Below, in pieces: positions 1-12,720 of a stretch of DNA of 64,000 nucleotides. The notes beneath the pieces are model-generated. The model worked only from the letters and a program-made list of their open reading frames with translations, ran no database searches and was not told the origin of the DNA. The number at the start of each line of letters is the position of its first letter. The first letter of the stretch is position 1. The position numbers and the translations under genes were made by a program. Origin of the DNA: Xiphias gladius (Eukaryota > Chordata > Actinopteri > Istiophoriformes > Xiphiidae); NCBI RefSeq assembly GCF_016859285.1, contig NC_053406.1, positions 7,619,001-7,683,000 on the forward strand, written 5' to 3'.

Positions 1-31
1 CCTGAGACTCAGACAGATAAAGAGATAAACA

Positions 32-142
32 ATGGATAGTTTGATAGAAAGCTTTAAAATGGCTTCTGAATCAGAGGATGGACAAAAACATCTGCTGCCA
101 AGTGCTCCACCATCTGTCAGCAGCTTTAATATAGATGTTTGA
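32..142 (+). other. Short ORF of 36 codons, unassigned
   Basis: An ATG-to-stop frame whose composition (acidic and Ser/Pro rich, ending in FNIDV) looks somewhat coding. An in-frame stop lies just upstream at 26-28, so if real it would be a stand-alone small ORF or a short last exon starting after that stop. It is short enough to arise by chance and I recognise no family. Confidence 0.12.
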
Positions 143-2887
143 GAATAAAGGATTTTCTTTCATAACCCCCAGTGCTTCCTCTGACCCCTTTGTCCTCCTT
201 CGTTTGCTTTCTTTCTCTCCCCCTCGGCTCAGTTTTCCAAAGAGAGAATCCATCTCTCTTTTATCCCCCATCCTCCCTTGTTCTTATTTTTTCTCCCCCA
301 TCTTGACCCTTTTCTCTCTTTTCAGATGTTGAGAGCATCTCTGCTGTGTGATGTGGACAGTAGTAACAGTGTGTCTAAACTCAGCTCGGGATCTGGCTCC
401 CCTGGTCTATTATTGTCTCCTTGCTCTCTCCGTTGATCCGTCTTTCCCTCTTCCGAAACACACGAAGTCTCCCTCCATGCCTTCACTCATTCTCTTTCTC
501 ATTTTTCTATTCCCTACAGCATCACCCTCCTTTCTTTCAGATGCTAAGGAGACGGGCTATAATTTGCCGCTAGCTTATGTCAAGTGTTTGTGTACAAAAC
601 AGTAATAGCAGTAATCAAAGAGCATAACTTACAACATCCTCTTATGTGGTTTCCAACGTTAACACGGCCAGGCCTAGTTAGTTTTGGCAAAGACTCCAAG
701 AGACACAACAGAGATTGTCGAGACAGAGAAAAGATGCACACAACAAACATCAAGATCAGTTGTTCTGTGTCGAACAGCAGTAAAAAAAAAAAAAAAAATG
801 TAGACTGCAAACAACATTTGTTCTCGTATGATGGTATTACTTTACCCAATAAGGATGGATTGATATTTTTTAATCATTGGTGATGATATTAGAATTGCCA
901 ATAAAAAAAAAAAGGCTGCCTTTTAAATGTCAGATTGCATGTGAATCATCTAAAATACATTTTCTTCCCAATTTGACTTCCTCATAATCACTCATTGGCC
1001 CCTCAGCTGGTTTAGGTAAGAAATTTTAGAAAAGTTCGATTTCTTTGGCTGGAAGGATCCTCACAACTCTGAAAACTAAGATGAGAAGAACAATTTGGAA
1101 CAAAATTTTGATTTGATTTTGGTCCCCTGTTTATCTCAAGGATGAGGTTACTTATTTTTGACGTAATATGCACCCATATTTTTGAGAAGTATAAATAATA
1201 AATTGAGCAACACAGGCTGTCTGTGTGCAGTGTAAATGGTTCTGAATAACAGCCCCAGCGGTGACATGTAACACAAAGTTGCCAGAAGTGTATTTTGCAG
1301 TACTGACGAAGATGGAACTGTAGGATCGTTTTTGCAGGTTGACAGAATCAATCTCTATCTATCTTTATCCTCAAAGAACGTCAGTGAGGATGGTAGGGGT
1401 GAAGAAATTGACATAACAAAAACAGGTACATGCTCCGATTATCTCACCTCCTATATGTCTCACCTCCTACGTCCCCCGTGGATATGAATGTTCATGTGGG
1501 TGGGCATGTGTGCAACTGTGCGTGTGTATGCAGAAAGGAGAGTGTGCATGCTGTTCACCCATTGCCCTCAGCCTACTGCTAAGGGAGCCCTCTGCCTCTA
1601 AATAGGTGAGGGTCTGTTTTATGAGCCCTTAACAGCCAGCACTCAAGCCAGATGGTGCACTTATCAGCTACTCTGTGTGTGAGTGTGTGTGTGTGTGTGT
1701 GTGTGTTTGTAGCATCAGGGAGAAGGCAAAAAGTAAATATTTGTCAAAAGCAAAGAGGCAGCTGGTTGTCTGAGAGGGGACTTTAGAGTAGCAAGACTGT
1801 TGCTTAATAAGCAAAGCACACACACAGCGACACTAGTGGCAATACATATTTTAGAGTCTGAGAGAGAGATAGAGAGTAGAGAAAAAAGCGGGTATCTTTC
1901 TGTTGTTACGTTTTTAAGTTTGTATGTCAGGGACATGGCCACCAATCATCAGACAAGCTGTTGGCATTCAGGCTCAGATTTTACAAGGCCAAAAAATGAA
2001 AATAAGAATTAAAGCATAAACACATAGTGACAAAGGCCACATACAAGACACGAGGGTAAAATGGGAAAACCTTTCATACATAGTTACACACATTTTCTGA
2101 AACTGCTTTTTTAGTTTCTTATGTAGAGATATAACCAAAGATAGTTATCATTTTCATGTCCATAAATAAAAATACCTCCCGTATGTGTTAACCTTACACA
2201 GATAATAGACTGAAAGCAACAACTCTTTATGTTTGAGCAGATCTAGTGTATTTAAAGCTGCTAGAATCAACATATTTATATTAAAAATGGATCAAATGAC
2301 TACATATATGTGAAAGAGGTTGCTTATAGTGACAATAATATCAACTGACTCTGCATTTCCCTCAGCTCTGCGGTGCTTTATAGCTTCTTTCAGCTTGTTT
2401 TGGTTTTACGACCAGCAGGAGCTGTTAGCACTGCAGCTATTTATTGGCCGACATCAGGTGTTTGCAGTGACTGCCCGCAGCATCTCAGAGGTCCTGTCCA
2501 CATTGTTGCCAGGTTCGAGAATCATTTGCCAAGTCGCTAACAAAATAGAGCAATACTGTACCAGTATTTTTGTCTTTTAAAGGACCTCTCTGCCTCCAGT
2601 TTTTATGCTAAAATAAGCTAAACACCTCCTGAACACATCTTTTTACTTAGTACAAAGAGATGATATTGATACATTCTTATATTACTCTGAATAATAAAGT
2701 GATGGAGTGCGCATTTTAGCAAAGGAAGTGTAAAATTTAAAGAAAATTCGGGTTAAAGAGGGAGAAAGAAAAAAAAAAACAACAGCATGTTCTGTAAAAA
2801 GTCACACTTTACTCCCATTTACTGGATATTGTATCCACTACTGCCTGTAAAGTTTTAGTTCTGTTTAATTGATGGCAACAGTAAAAG
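143..2887. other. Non-coding stretch, no gene seen
   Basis: AT-rich sequence with a pyrimidine-rich tract (about 150-330), short A-runs at 781-798 and 903-913, and a GT microsatellite near 1,680-1,706. Open frames are short, have no convincing splice context and resemble no family I know. It may be intergenic or intronic. Confidence 0.5.
1675..1706. repeat. (GT)n microsatellite
   Basis: Mostly uninterrupted GT dinucleotides with one early GA interruption. Confidence 0.9.
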
Positions 2888-3400
2888 ATGGTCATTGAAT
2901 TCTGGGAACACCCACCCTCACACCCCCCACTTCTCATCAAAAATGCAGCTCTTAAGGTGGTGGTGGAGACTGTTAAGTTTCTGGGTACCACCATCACCAG
3001 TGACCTGAAATGGGAGACACGTTCATCTAATGTCGTCAAGCGAGCCCGCCAGAGGTTGTTCTTCCTCAGACTGCTCCGGAAGATGAACATCTCTACGAAA
3101 GGTCGCACCCAGTTCTACAGAGCCACCATCGAGAGGGTCCTCACCTCCCCCATCACTGTGTGGTACCTTGCATCCTCTACCCACACCAAACACAGACTGG
3201 AACAGCCAGGCGGCTCACGGGCCAGGGACGAGTGTCCATGAGTGTTCTACACGATGTTAGTGCCGGGAAGCAGGCCAGTAGGATAGTGGCAGACACATCA
3301 CACCTGGCTCACTGCCTCATCAGAAAAATTTCATCAGGTCGCAGGTTCTGCTCCATCAGGACCAGAACCACCAGACACCTGAATGTCTTTTTCCCTTAGG
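2888..3400 (+). mobile_element. LINE (L2/CR1-like) reverse transcriptase 3' fragment
   Basis: Translation on the plus strand shows the C-terminal end of a non-LTR retrotransposon polymerase. A 'VKFLGTTITSDLKWE' block (about 2,966-3,013) corresponds to the usual FKFLG-x-I-x-DL-W motif. It is followed by 'RARQRLFFLRLLRKMNI' and a 'FYRATIERVLTSPITVWY' block. After a frame change near 3,190, the tail motif 'SGRRFCSIRTRTTRHLN' (about 3,335-3,385) is typical of the element's C-terminus. The 5' part, with the catalytic YxDD region and endonuclease, is absent and the frame is broken, so this is a dead 5'-truncated copy. L2-like is my best family guess. Confidence 0.8.
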
Positions 3401-3791
3401 CCTAAGGCTTACTACTTGTACTAATCATCTCCTCTCAGAAAAAACCATAAGTCCTCCCTTATCTCTCTCCTGTATACAGTACCTAAGTGCAGCCTCCATT
3501 GCTCCACAATGAAATCTGATTTAACCTTGTTCTGAGCAGAAGCTCCTGTCCCTGCTTGGTCCTCAGCTATCCTGTAATGAAGCTGTCACTCTTCACCATT
3601 ACTGTATACCTCTAGGCACCCTGCCAATTCCTTTTAATAAAAGCATGTAATTGCATAAGTGAAATTAAACTTCCCGATATACAGACAGTGGAGAGTTCTG
3701 GGTTATTGCACAGGGCACAAAGTACTTTAGGTGTGATGTTACCAGTCATGTTATGCTTTCCCCTATGTATCTCATCCCCATATGTTCCTTT

Positions 3792-3804
3792 CCACACACA
3801 CACG

Positions 3805-3888
<84 letters not shown>

Positions 3889-3893
3889 AACAA
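3792..3893. repeat. (CA)n microsatellite, about 100 bp
   Basis: Nearly pure CA dinucleotides with two CG variants at the left edge and AAAC variants at the right. It creates spurious long His/Thr and Cys/Val frames on both strands. Confidence 0.97.
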
Positions 3894-6800
3894 TCTCCAG
3901 ATCAATGGAGGGAAACGCACTGTGGTCGCTATGGGAAACCACAAGCTTTTCTTCCACTGTTCATGTTTTGATGCACTGGCAATGAAGTCTGGCTGCAAGG
4001 GGAGATAATCAGGGCCTTTCACCATGGTAATGCACCACAATGGACCATCCCATAGGTGAGCATCGGTTCTCATTGCCATGGCAACAGCCTTGGCTCCCTA
4101 TAGGCCACTAAATACAGTATGGCTAAAAAACATGGTGCATTTGTCCTGCAGTGGTAATCTATAAACATACACCTAGTGGGTTTAAGGTACTGTATGTCTG
4201 TCTAAAGATGCAGTAGCTTATGGGCAGAACTTTGGGTGGTTTTTCCACCTTTATGTGTAAAAGAAAAATTTATGAGTGGTCAAGACACACACACATTTCA
4301 AATAAAATAGGACATCACATTGGCTTCTAATGATCACTGAATTATTATCTCAGTGGATCGAAGTGTGTCTCCTTTCTGTTATTTTAACTAGTAGGTATAA
4401 AAAAAGGAGTGTAAATTGGTTTCATAACGAATACCAGTCATGTGGAGCTGCTCCCAGTATCAGCTTCAACAGGTGGACATGTTAACAGGTGGGTCAGAGC
4501 TTGACACTGATTTAGCAAGCATGAAAATAGAGAAATAACTCCCTCCAGTGATCATTTTCCGTCACTTCACCTGCTGTCATCACAGTGCTTTGAGTTTTTC
4601 CTCTGAAGGCACCTTGAGACAAACACATACAGTCAGCTCCATCTTGTGGTCACAAGATGGAGAGCATTTAAATTGTTGCAGATATAGTTGCCCTACTGTA
4701 CTCAGTTATAAAATCTAAAATTGAACCATCATTTCCGTTTAAAAACAGATGTCAGAGAAATATTAAATGTCAGGTATTTAAAAAATCATAAATTAAATGA
4801 TATATGTATGCAGCTTGTTTGGAATTGGAGGTGTAAGAGGAGAGGAAGTGCAACATCCTCTCCTTGAGGATGGGTGGAGTTGTACCACTTCCCACATCAT
4901 ACTTTTGTAAGTATCTCTGTAGCTTTCTAGTTTTGGTTTCTCTACCTTTTTCTCACACATACAAGATCTCATAAAACCACCCAGAGGCAGAGGAAAACAT
5001 AGCCACACATAAGGCCTAGGGGTTGCATTGTTTAAAAAAAGTGAAGTGAAACTGTGCTCTGAGGGGTAAGTGAGTCCCAAAATATAGCTCTGTATGTGTG
5101 TGTTTGTGGTAACACCGAACCCTGGCTCCAAAATTCTCCCCCAGCCCTCACCCACGGCAGCTGTGTATTAAATAAAACCTGACTGAAATTCTCTCCTCCA
5201 TTAGTACTACTCTCCTTCCTCTCTGCCACTGCCTGCAGGCTTATATCAGGTTAAGTAACAGACTGTAACCGTGTACACTACATCAACAATTGCTTCCAAT
5301 AAGCAAAACACAATAAAGCTGACAGCTCATTAAGGCCGCACACAGCCTCCCCGTGACTAATCACTGGCTGCTTCTCCTCCATGTGCTACAGAGCAAAGCC
5401 TTGAGCTTTAGTAAGCCATCACCTAAAGTCAATATGACACCAGCAGACATTTAATCTTGTGTTTGTTCGGTGGTCACAACTCACCACCGTTCCCTGCAAT
5501 ATAGAAGGGGCAGCAGGCGATAGAGTAAATGCCAGGCTCCAGAAATAGCAGCAGCCCATTTATTCTTTTCCATGATGCTGGCAGACGGATAACATTTACA
5601 CCTGGCCCCAAAAAACTAGGCTAGACAACGATAAGGAGAGGGCACTTCTTTTTTTGAAAAAAAGGAACCTCCTCTTATCACACTCTTCTACTTTTTTTTT
5701 AAAGAAGGCCTCTTTCATATATTCTCTAAACCTATTTTTCTCCAGGGCCCTTGTTCAATCTCAGCCCCATTCCTGTCGCTCATCCCGCCTGCCATTCCAC
5801 ACAACAGTTCAACTGAAGGGGACGATAACTTATTCAACCCTTCTCTTACATGTGCAAAAGGGAATAGACTCAAATGTAAGAGTGCATAGTCCTAAAAAGA
5901 GGATCTTATTGCACTAAAGTGGTGAATTAAATGCTAAATTAGACTACAAATCAGCACCACCCAGCAACATGTGTGCTGGCTGCGGCCTTACTCTTGAAAA
6001 GCAGAGTGGCGAACGCCACAGAGAGATCCACATCACAGAGCTGCGAGCTGTCTGTCAGAGAGGAGAGCGCTCTGAAATGTAAGCATCTGCTCCGTTTGAG
6101 CTGAGCGGAGAATGGCAGACATGAGGAGTAGAGGAGTTGCTTAGGAGGACGGACATAATGTTTGACAAGTATCAGCACTTAATTAACAGCAGCGGGCTGC
6201 TGAATCTCGCGCACACACACACACACACACATGCATATTAACAACACTCGGGAGGAAGAGGCAGGCAGACAGTTGGCCAGATTGAAAATCCAGCCGGTAA
6301 AACAATCTGTGGTTGAGCATGATAAACAACATACTCGTAATACGAGTTATTTGTTCTCGTAGATACACTGTGGGGAGACAGTAGACACAAGCAGCTCTTA
6401 CAAGAAAAACTGGGAACTAGGCCATGACACTGAGGTGTGATAGCTTTCCTTATAGAAACAGATGAAGTAATACTTCAGACTGATGCTATTATAGACATCC
6501 AATGTATCCTCCTCGCACAGAACAAAGCAATCATCTGATCTCTATCAGACGCTGTCATGGACAGTGCTGACTGAAGAGCTTTATTATTGGAGCCATCAAA
6601 TATCCTGAAGTAACAGATGCAACACACTCCAACGCTGTGTTTTATTACCCTCTGCTCCTATACACTGTGTCCTATACTGTTATACTCCATTCTATTGAAG
6701 TTGGCTTTCCTGTCATCCACTTTACTTTACCTACTAAGTCCACTAATCCCTTCAACTCTCCTGCCATAATACAGGATTCAAATACACTTAGAAATTAGCA

Positions 6801-7752
6801 CATCTGCCATTTTGAAACAAACTATGAAATCTGCACTGTTTAGATCCCCATTACTTATTGTAAAAACAACAGTACTCAACACAAATCTATTAACAGTACC
6901 TTACTGGGGGGAAAAAATGATACACATAACATCTGACAAAACAAGACAATAACTAAAAAACCTATCAAGTACAAAAGACTTATTACCTCTAGGAGGATTT
7001 CGATAATCAATAAAACAACTTACACCATGTAACTGCAAATAAAGCAGGATAGGTAGCTTTCCCCATCAATAACACATCTCGAAGGAGTAAAACCAGTTCT
7101 ATATTTAACCACTCAATTTCTTCAAGAAATAAATACAGTCTTAACATTGAATTAAAGCATGTGACATCAAAATCCAATAAAGCTCTAAAAAAAAAACAGT
7201 AAATGTCAGTAGACACATGTTTTCCTAGCTGCAGTCTTCACTCCAAAACTTATAGTATTGTATCAATAGCAATCATATCACATCCCTTTTTCAGACTTTA
7301 ATACCGTTATAATAATTAATAGATATACCATTTATTCATTTTGGTCATTTTGTGCAAATGCAAAATATGTGCATTTTCTGAAAATTTAATAATAGCACGA
7401 GATGCCAGCAGACCTTACTGTGCATGATGTACATCTCAGCTTGGAAAGTAACTCATCTGCAGATAAACTGCAGGTGTGAATCTAAAAAATTAGGAGCTGA
7501 TTCAAGATAAAAGACTGAAATCATCTACTTACAAGTATGCAGACAGTGTAAGAACCACACACGGGAAGCAGTTACTCACCACAGTTTGCGGGGCATCGTC
7601 ACAAAGTATTAAGAAGCTGATCAGGGGCAACGTCTCCCCCTCTACCAGTGTGTTTCTTCCTCTCTCTCCTCTATTGTGCCTTTTCGTCCACTTATAATAT
7701 TCATTCACCCTCACCACCACTTCAAGAAAAACAGATGCATGTGTTTCCTCAC

Positions 7753-7756
<4 letters not shown>

Positions 7757-7787
<31 letters not shown>

Positions 7788-7795
7788 GCACACAC
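7757..7795. repeat. (CA)n microsatellite
   Basis: CA dinucleotide run with two CG interruptions near its right end. Confidence 0.9.
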
Positions 7796-8681
7796 AATTA
7801 GGTGACACAGACACTCAGGTTTGATTATGCAGTTATTCATGAGGTGTTGTGTGTGCTGTGAAGGCGGAGAGATCTCTTTCCAGTAACCACGAGGAGAGAT
7901 GAGGCAGAGGAGCAGTGGCGGTTAATGGCAGAGGAGAGAGAAGAAGGGGGAGAAAAAGGGAGAGAAAATCAGAGCTAGGGAGGAATAAAAAGCACACATC
8001 CTCACATCTGCTGCCCTGCAGCTGCAAACTTTGAAGTGAACTATCCATCTGATGTTTCTGTTCCCTTGGCCCTCTGCTTCCCTCTTTCACCTTTCCCTTG
8101 TTTTTTTCTCCTCTTCCTTTGTGACTTTATTTTCCAGTATAATCCTCCTGGTACATTTTCATTGCAGGAGTTGAGTTGACCAACTATTGAGTCAATAGAG
8201 TAAGTTTAAAGTCATAAATCAGGAATCTTACAAGCTGTGTGTTTATTAGGTCTGAATAACAGCAAATATTGGGCTGGTGTTATACAAATGAAGAAAAAGT
8301 CAAATATCTGTCATTTTGTGTACTCTCTTTCTTGTCTCCAATTCCCATCTTTCCTTCCTCCCCTCTTTTCCTCTCCACAGACTTTCTTACTGTTTTCTGA
8401 CCTGTGAATTTCAGAAAGGTATAATTTGCATTCTATAGTATTTTCATGCAATTGAAAGCTCTCAATAGATCATAAATAAATGATAGCAATTCTAAAACCT
8501 GTTTATGTTTTTATATCAACAACTATTTTGCAAATCATATGTGACCCCGTTAGCACATCAAGTGTCCCACTGTATTGCATTTATCTTTTGTACCCTGCAG
8601 ACTGACATCTCTGTTCCACTCCTTCTTAACTCTGTTGTCCTTCTCTCTGCACTGTTTTCTTACATTTAACGCCTGGATCCA

Positions 8682-8716
<35 letters not shown>

Positions 8717-8726
8717 CGCACACACA
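8682..8726. repeat. (CA)n microsatellite
   Basis: CA run with CG interruptions. A GT run follows about 135 bp downstream at 8,861-8,890. Confidence 0.9.
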
Positions 8727-10103
8727 AGTCTATGCTATTCAGCATCAGGACAGAGGAGCAGCTCAAGCAGGAGTCACGACTCACTCATTCATATGCAGAG
8801 CCACTCCAGAGTAGACGGTCTAATGACACCTGGCCATGGACTGAGAGAGACACTAAAGGTGTGTGTGTGTGTGTGTTTGTGTGTGTGCATGTGTTCACGT
8901 GCATGAGAAAAACAGACAAGTACTTTACATGATTCACACTGATCTTAATATTCCTTTATACAAAGCACTTTGATAGAATAAAGCCTTTCACAGGCTCAAA
9001 ACACAACTCATCCTAAATCTTCATATATTGTTAGTCTTCTTCTACTGTAGAAATCCAAAACAATCACTTGTTTTCAAGAGTAAAAACCAACCCGCAATGT
9101 ATGATGAGCTGCTACCAGCTTTGTGATTAATTAACTCAAAATAAAACCCTGGATCTCTCCTGTAGAAAAGCTGTTGCCAAGTGCATTTAACTACACAGCA
9201 AAAATCTTCTTTCTTATCATGTCATTTGCCTTTTCCATGTTTGTTTCAAGACACAGACACTCATTTCCGAAAACTTCTTGACAAAGCTGACCTCTATTGG
9301 AATCAGGTGGAAATCATTCTACTGCGCTGGCAGATTTTCTTTTTACTGGTTTTAAGACAATATGACTTGATAAGATGGAGTTTTTATTAGAGTTTAAATT
9401 AAACTATTTCGTATTTACAGTTTTGGCTCTGATGGTGCATGCACAGTTAGGTCTCCTGAGAACTGACCAACACCCAACTTATGTCAAAAGGGAAACTGAA
9501 AAGGTTTGAACAGATTTAGAGAGTAAACGTGGCTGTGACTGGCTGACTGGTGCAGAGTTTACTGTTGCTTGGGTTGTGTGCATGTGTGTGTTTGCTTGGA
9601 CAGCCTAGGGTTTGGGTTGTAGCTACAGATAGAGTTGGTATAAACTGACACTCAGACAAACACACACGCAAAAGCTCTTCACCCCTCATCACTATGGCAA
9701 CCTCTATTAGCAGGGGTTGCTGGTGGTTTGCTTCAGCACAGACAAGCTCCTTCCACATAATATCCTCAAAGAAAATCACATGAAGCTGGTACACAGCTGA
9801 GCAAATGCTCTCCACTCCCATTCAGAATTAATTTGACCAAATGGCCATTACGTATATTTGTTAATTTGATTTTCACTTCTTTCTCAACTTGCACAACCAA
9901 GTCATAGATCAAAGTCCACATCTGTCGATATTTCTACTGTTACTTCTCCTTTTACAGCTATTAAACATAAAAGAAACTCCAAATGATATGATGAGCATCA
10001 TCAGCTCTTGTTTCCAAAATAAAGTCAGCCAAAGTGAGAGTGAACAATGTTATCAACATTAACAAAGCAAGTGGTGGAGCAACACAGGGCAGCTTAGAGT
10101 TAT

Positions 10104-10106
10104 CAG

Positions 10107-10157
<51 letters not shown>
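10104..10157. repeat. (CA)n(TA)n compound microsatellite
   Basis: A short CA run passes directly into about 20 TA dinucleotides, which are self-complementary and could extrude as a hairpin. Confidence 0.9.
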
Positions 10158-10165
<8 letters not shown>

Positions 10166-10324
10166 GTGGTAGGTCATGAGTTAGAGGAATAAAACTGGTC
10201 AAATTTGACTTTTACAGTCAAAGCTACTTAATGTAAACTATCCTGCAGCAACTGTGTATAAACCAGTTATGTAAGATTTTTATGTAATTTAATTAAGTTA
10301 AAATATATCTTATCAATTCCTGTG

Positions 10325-10640
10325 GGAATATTAGTCCTCTGCATTTGACCCATCCTTACTATTTCGGAGCAGTGGGCTTCCACATTACAACGCACTCACA
10401 CCATCTCTAGCTCTGAGGCCAGTGCCTTGATCAGGAGAAAAAACAGGAATACAATACAAATACCTAACCTGTGTATCTGTGACTATGGGATAAAAAAAAA
10501 ACCAGAGCAAATAAATGAGACCAATAGGAAAAAGTCACCAAGTGACTCTTGTGGGGTTTCGACTCAGGAGCTTCTTGCTGTGATGGCGGCAACCAGTGAT
10601 GCACTACTCTGTCTTACAATGAATCGGTAAGATCTGAGAT
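10325..10640. mobile_element. Short interspersed repeat, tentative
   Basis: The block 'ctctgcatttgacccatcc' followed about 210 bp later by 'gggtttcgactcaggagctt' resembles a repeat I recall as abundant in teleost genomes. No coding capacity is seen. Boundaries are approximate and the class is not established; a search against fish repeat libraries would decide. Confidence 0.4.
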
Positions 10641-11923
10641 CTGACAGGTTTGCAGACAGTCTGAAATGGTGCACCATTGTTCATCCCAGTCTCATCCTAC
10701 CATTGTGGGCTTGAACAACATGTCCAAATAGAAAATGATCCAGTGGTGGGTTTTGCTAGTAACAAAGGGTTTGTTTCGGTATCAGAAGGAGAAGGGACAC
10801 AATGAAGTATGGGGTTCCTCAACCAGAAGAATAAATTTATGTGGATGCTATTTATTTACCTACATTTATGCTTACCTTGAAATTAGCACATTGAGTCTAA
10901 CTATAAGAACACTGTCCTTTTCTGCTTTAGCTGTGATTAATATTAAATGTACATACTTTTTTTTTTACCTGTAAATTGAAATATATAGTTTATTTATTTA
11001 TTTACTTCTTCTCTCTCTCTCCAAAAAATGCAGAGGAGGGTGAGTAGTTGTTGAATCCTGAGGTTTGTCTGCAGATCTTCCTGTCAGGCTCTGTATGGCT
11101 CCAATAAAAGTTCACCAATCACAGGGTTAGGGCTGCCTGAATGTAGCCTACGAGGCGGAACATCGGGCAGAAAAAGTCCAACAACCCCCGGCCCCTTGAC
11201 GACCCCCACTGCCATGAATGCATGGCATAGGATTTTGACAAAAATGAGGGGGTCATGTGGAAACTGCTGCTTCATATTCATAAAGGAAACCAAATACACA
11301 GCGGGAAGCCACAACACAACCACAGTCTTTAATTACAACTGATCATCTCCACTGCAGCGGTAAGAAATTGAGTGCCTTGCCCAAGGACTGGGCAGAAAAT
11401 GTACAGGTACACAGTAAACCAGGAAGTGATGAAACAATGGCTAAGATAGCATCAAAACTCCTGGAAAAAGGAAGAAATTTAGATTATTTTTTCACTTGGG
11501 TCCTCAGTTGAAAAAGACTTGCTTAGTGTGTAGCGTGAGTAGGAGTGTGTATTAATTTCTACATATCTGTATTTATGTGATACTCAAGTAAAATATCCGT
11601 AGCTCTACAGTCAATCGATTGTTCAGGTTTCAGTCAGAATCAATCAACATGATGGAAAATAAGTGGAAATAGGGTCCAGTTTGCAAGTAGCTTTTACGTT
11701 ACCGTGAAGTTGGGAAAGCCGCAGTCTCAGTCCTCATTTGTGAACCCTTACACATCAGTGTTTCCCAAGAATTTCCCCACAAGCACATTTACACAAATTA
11801 TGTGCCTTGCCTGACTAACTAATCAGATTAGAATAGTAATTTTTACCCGACACTGGGATAGATTTGGCAAAATTAGAAGCAGAAGAAAGATGCCCCAAAC
11901 CTGGTTACTAAAAAAGAACTTAC
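10641..11923. other. Non-coding stretch, no gene recognised
   Basis: A 79-codon minus-strand frame at 11,084-11,323 has no recognisable domain and no splice support. A short phrase near 11,360-11,385 resembles another piece of the kind of repeat at 10,325-10,640. Nothing else is supportable. Confidence 0.4.
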
Positions 11924-11959
11924 CGAGTTTTCAGTGCAGCCAAAGTGGACTTGTCAATC
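11924..11959 (-). CDS. Candidate 36-nt microexon
   Basis: On the minus strand a strong pyrimidine-rich tract ending in ctccag precedes 36 nt that end at an excellent donor (gtaagttc). The length is a multiple of three. Only one of three frames is open (phase 1 in and out), giving IDKSTLAALKT between split codons. Microexons with strong flanking signals are typical of neuronally regulated vertebrate genes. I cannot name the gene and have found no partner exon nearby, so this is an inference from splice signals. It could be a chance match. Confidence 0.3.
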
Positions 11960-12066
11960 CTGGAGAAGAATGACGAAGAGACAAAGACACACATAAAAAG
12001 AGAAAGAAACATTATTGATCACGTCTCTGATCACGTCACATGTGTTTGTGTGTGTACATTATAGTA

Positions 12067-12068
<2 letters not shown>

Positions 12069-12162
<94 letters not shown>
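12069..12162. repeat. (AT)n(GT)n compound microsatellite
   Basis: About 35 bp of alternating TA followed by about 58 bp of GT. Confidence 0.95.
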
Positions 12163-12164
<2 letters not shown>

Positions 12165-12635
12165 ATAGTATGCATGGTCAGTGCATGAAACACAAACTTG
12201 CATGAATTACAAACGGTCAACATTTCTAAGGTGTGTAAAATACTCTGTTTTGAGTATTTTGAGTTTGGTCCAACCAAGCTAACCAGGTCATAAAGGCCAA
12301 AAATAAATGTGCCAGTTTCCATAAAGTATCTTCAATTCATACAGAGTAGATACAGCCTGAAGTACACAATTAGTGTACAGTGTCAGTCTAAAGTCCGTGG
12401 CAGAGAGTAAAGCATACTTCATGATTAGATTTTAAAAGGTTACTTCTCTGCTAACTGCGCGGACCGGTTTTGAGAAGTCTAAGTGTTTATAAGGGCTTTA
12501 GTCATGCTTCAATATGTCCTGTTCATCCTAGAAACATGGAAAATCCGAGCGAGTGATATTCACAACTTTTCAGTTCAGTTGCTGTTTACTGCTAATAATG
12601 GTGGAGGATCTGAGAGGCATCTGCATGTGCACATG

Positions 12636-12639
<4 letters not shown>

Positions 12640-12712
<73 letters not shown>

Positions 12713-12720
12713 CGTGTATG
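12640..12720. repeat. (GT)n microsatellite
   Basis: A long GT run interrupted once by TTTG and once by a CG variant near its right end. Confidence 0.95.

Larger units (their letters stand above)
3894..10103. other. Non-coding stretch with microsatellites; no gene recognised
   Basis: Contains CA/GT repeats (6,212-6,230; 7,757-7,795; 8,682-8,726; 8,861-8,890) and moderately GC-richer islands around 5,260-5,600 and 5,960-6,200 that could be conserved non-coding elements, although conservation cannot be judged from one sequence. On the minus strand a possible start codon plus donor lies near 7,577-7,600 (see findings). No open frame is long or family-like. Confidence 0.45.

Noticed and set aside
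2888..3400. Endogenous retrovirus or host gene interpretation of the polymerase-like segment
   Set aside because: The motif order is that of a non-LTR (LINE) polymerase C-terminus; no LTRs, protease, integrase or envelope sequence was seen anywhere in the window.
3612..4079. 155-codon minus-strand frame and three overlapping frames on both strands
   Set aside because: They exist only because the (CA)n microsatellite is open in several frames, giving Cys-Val or His-Thr runs; the flanks have no domain or splice support.
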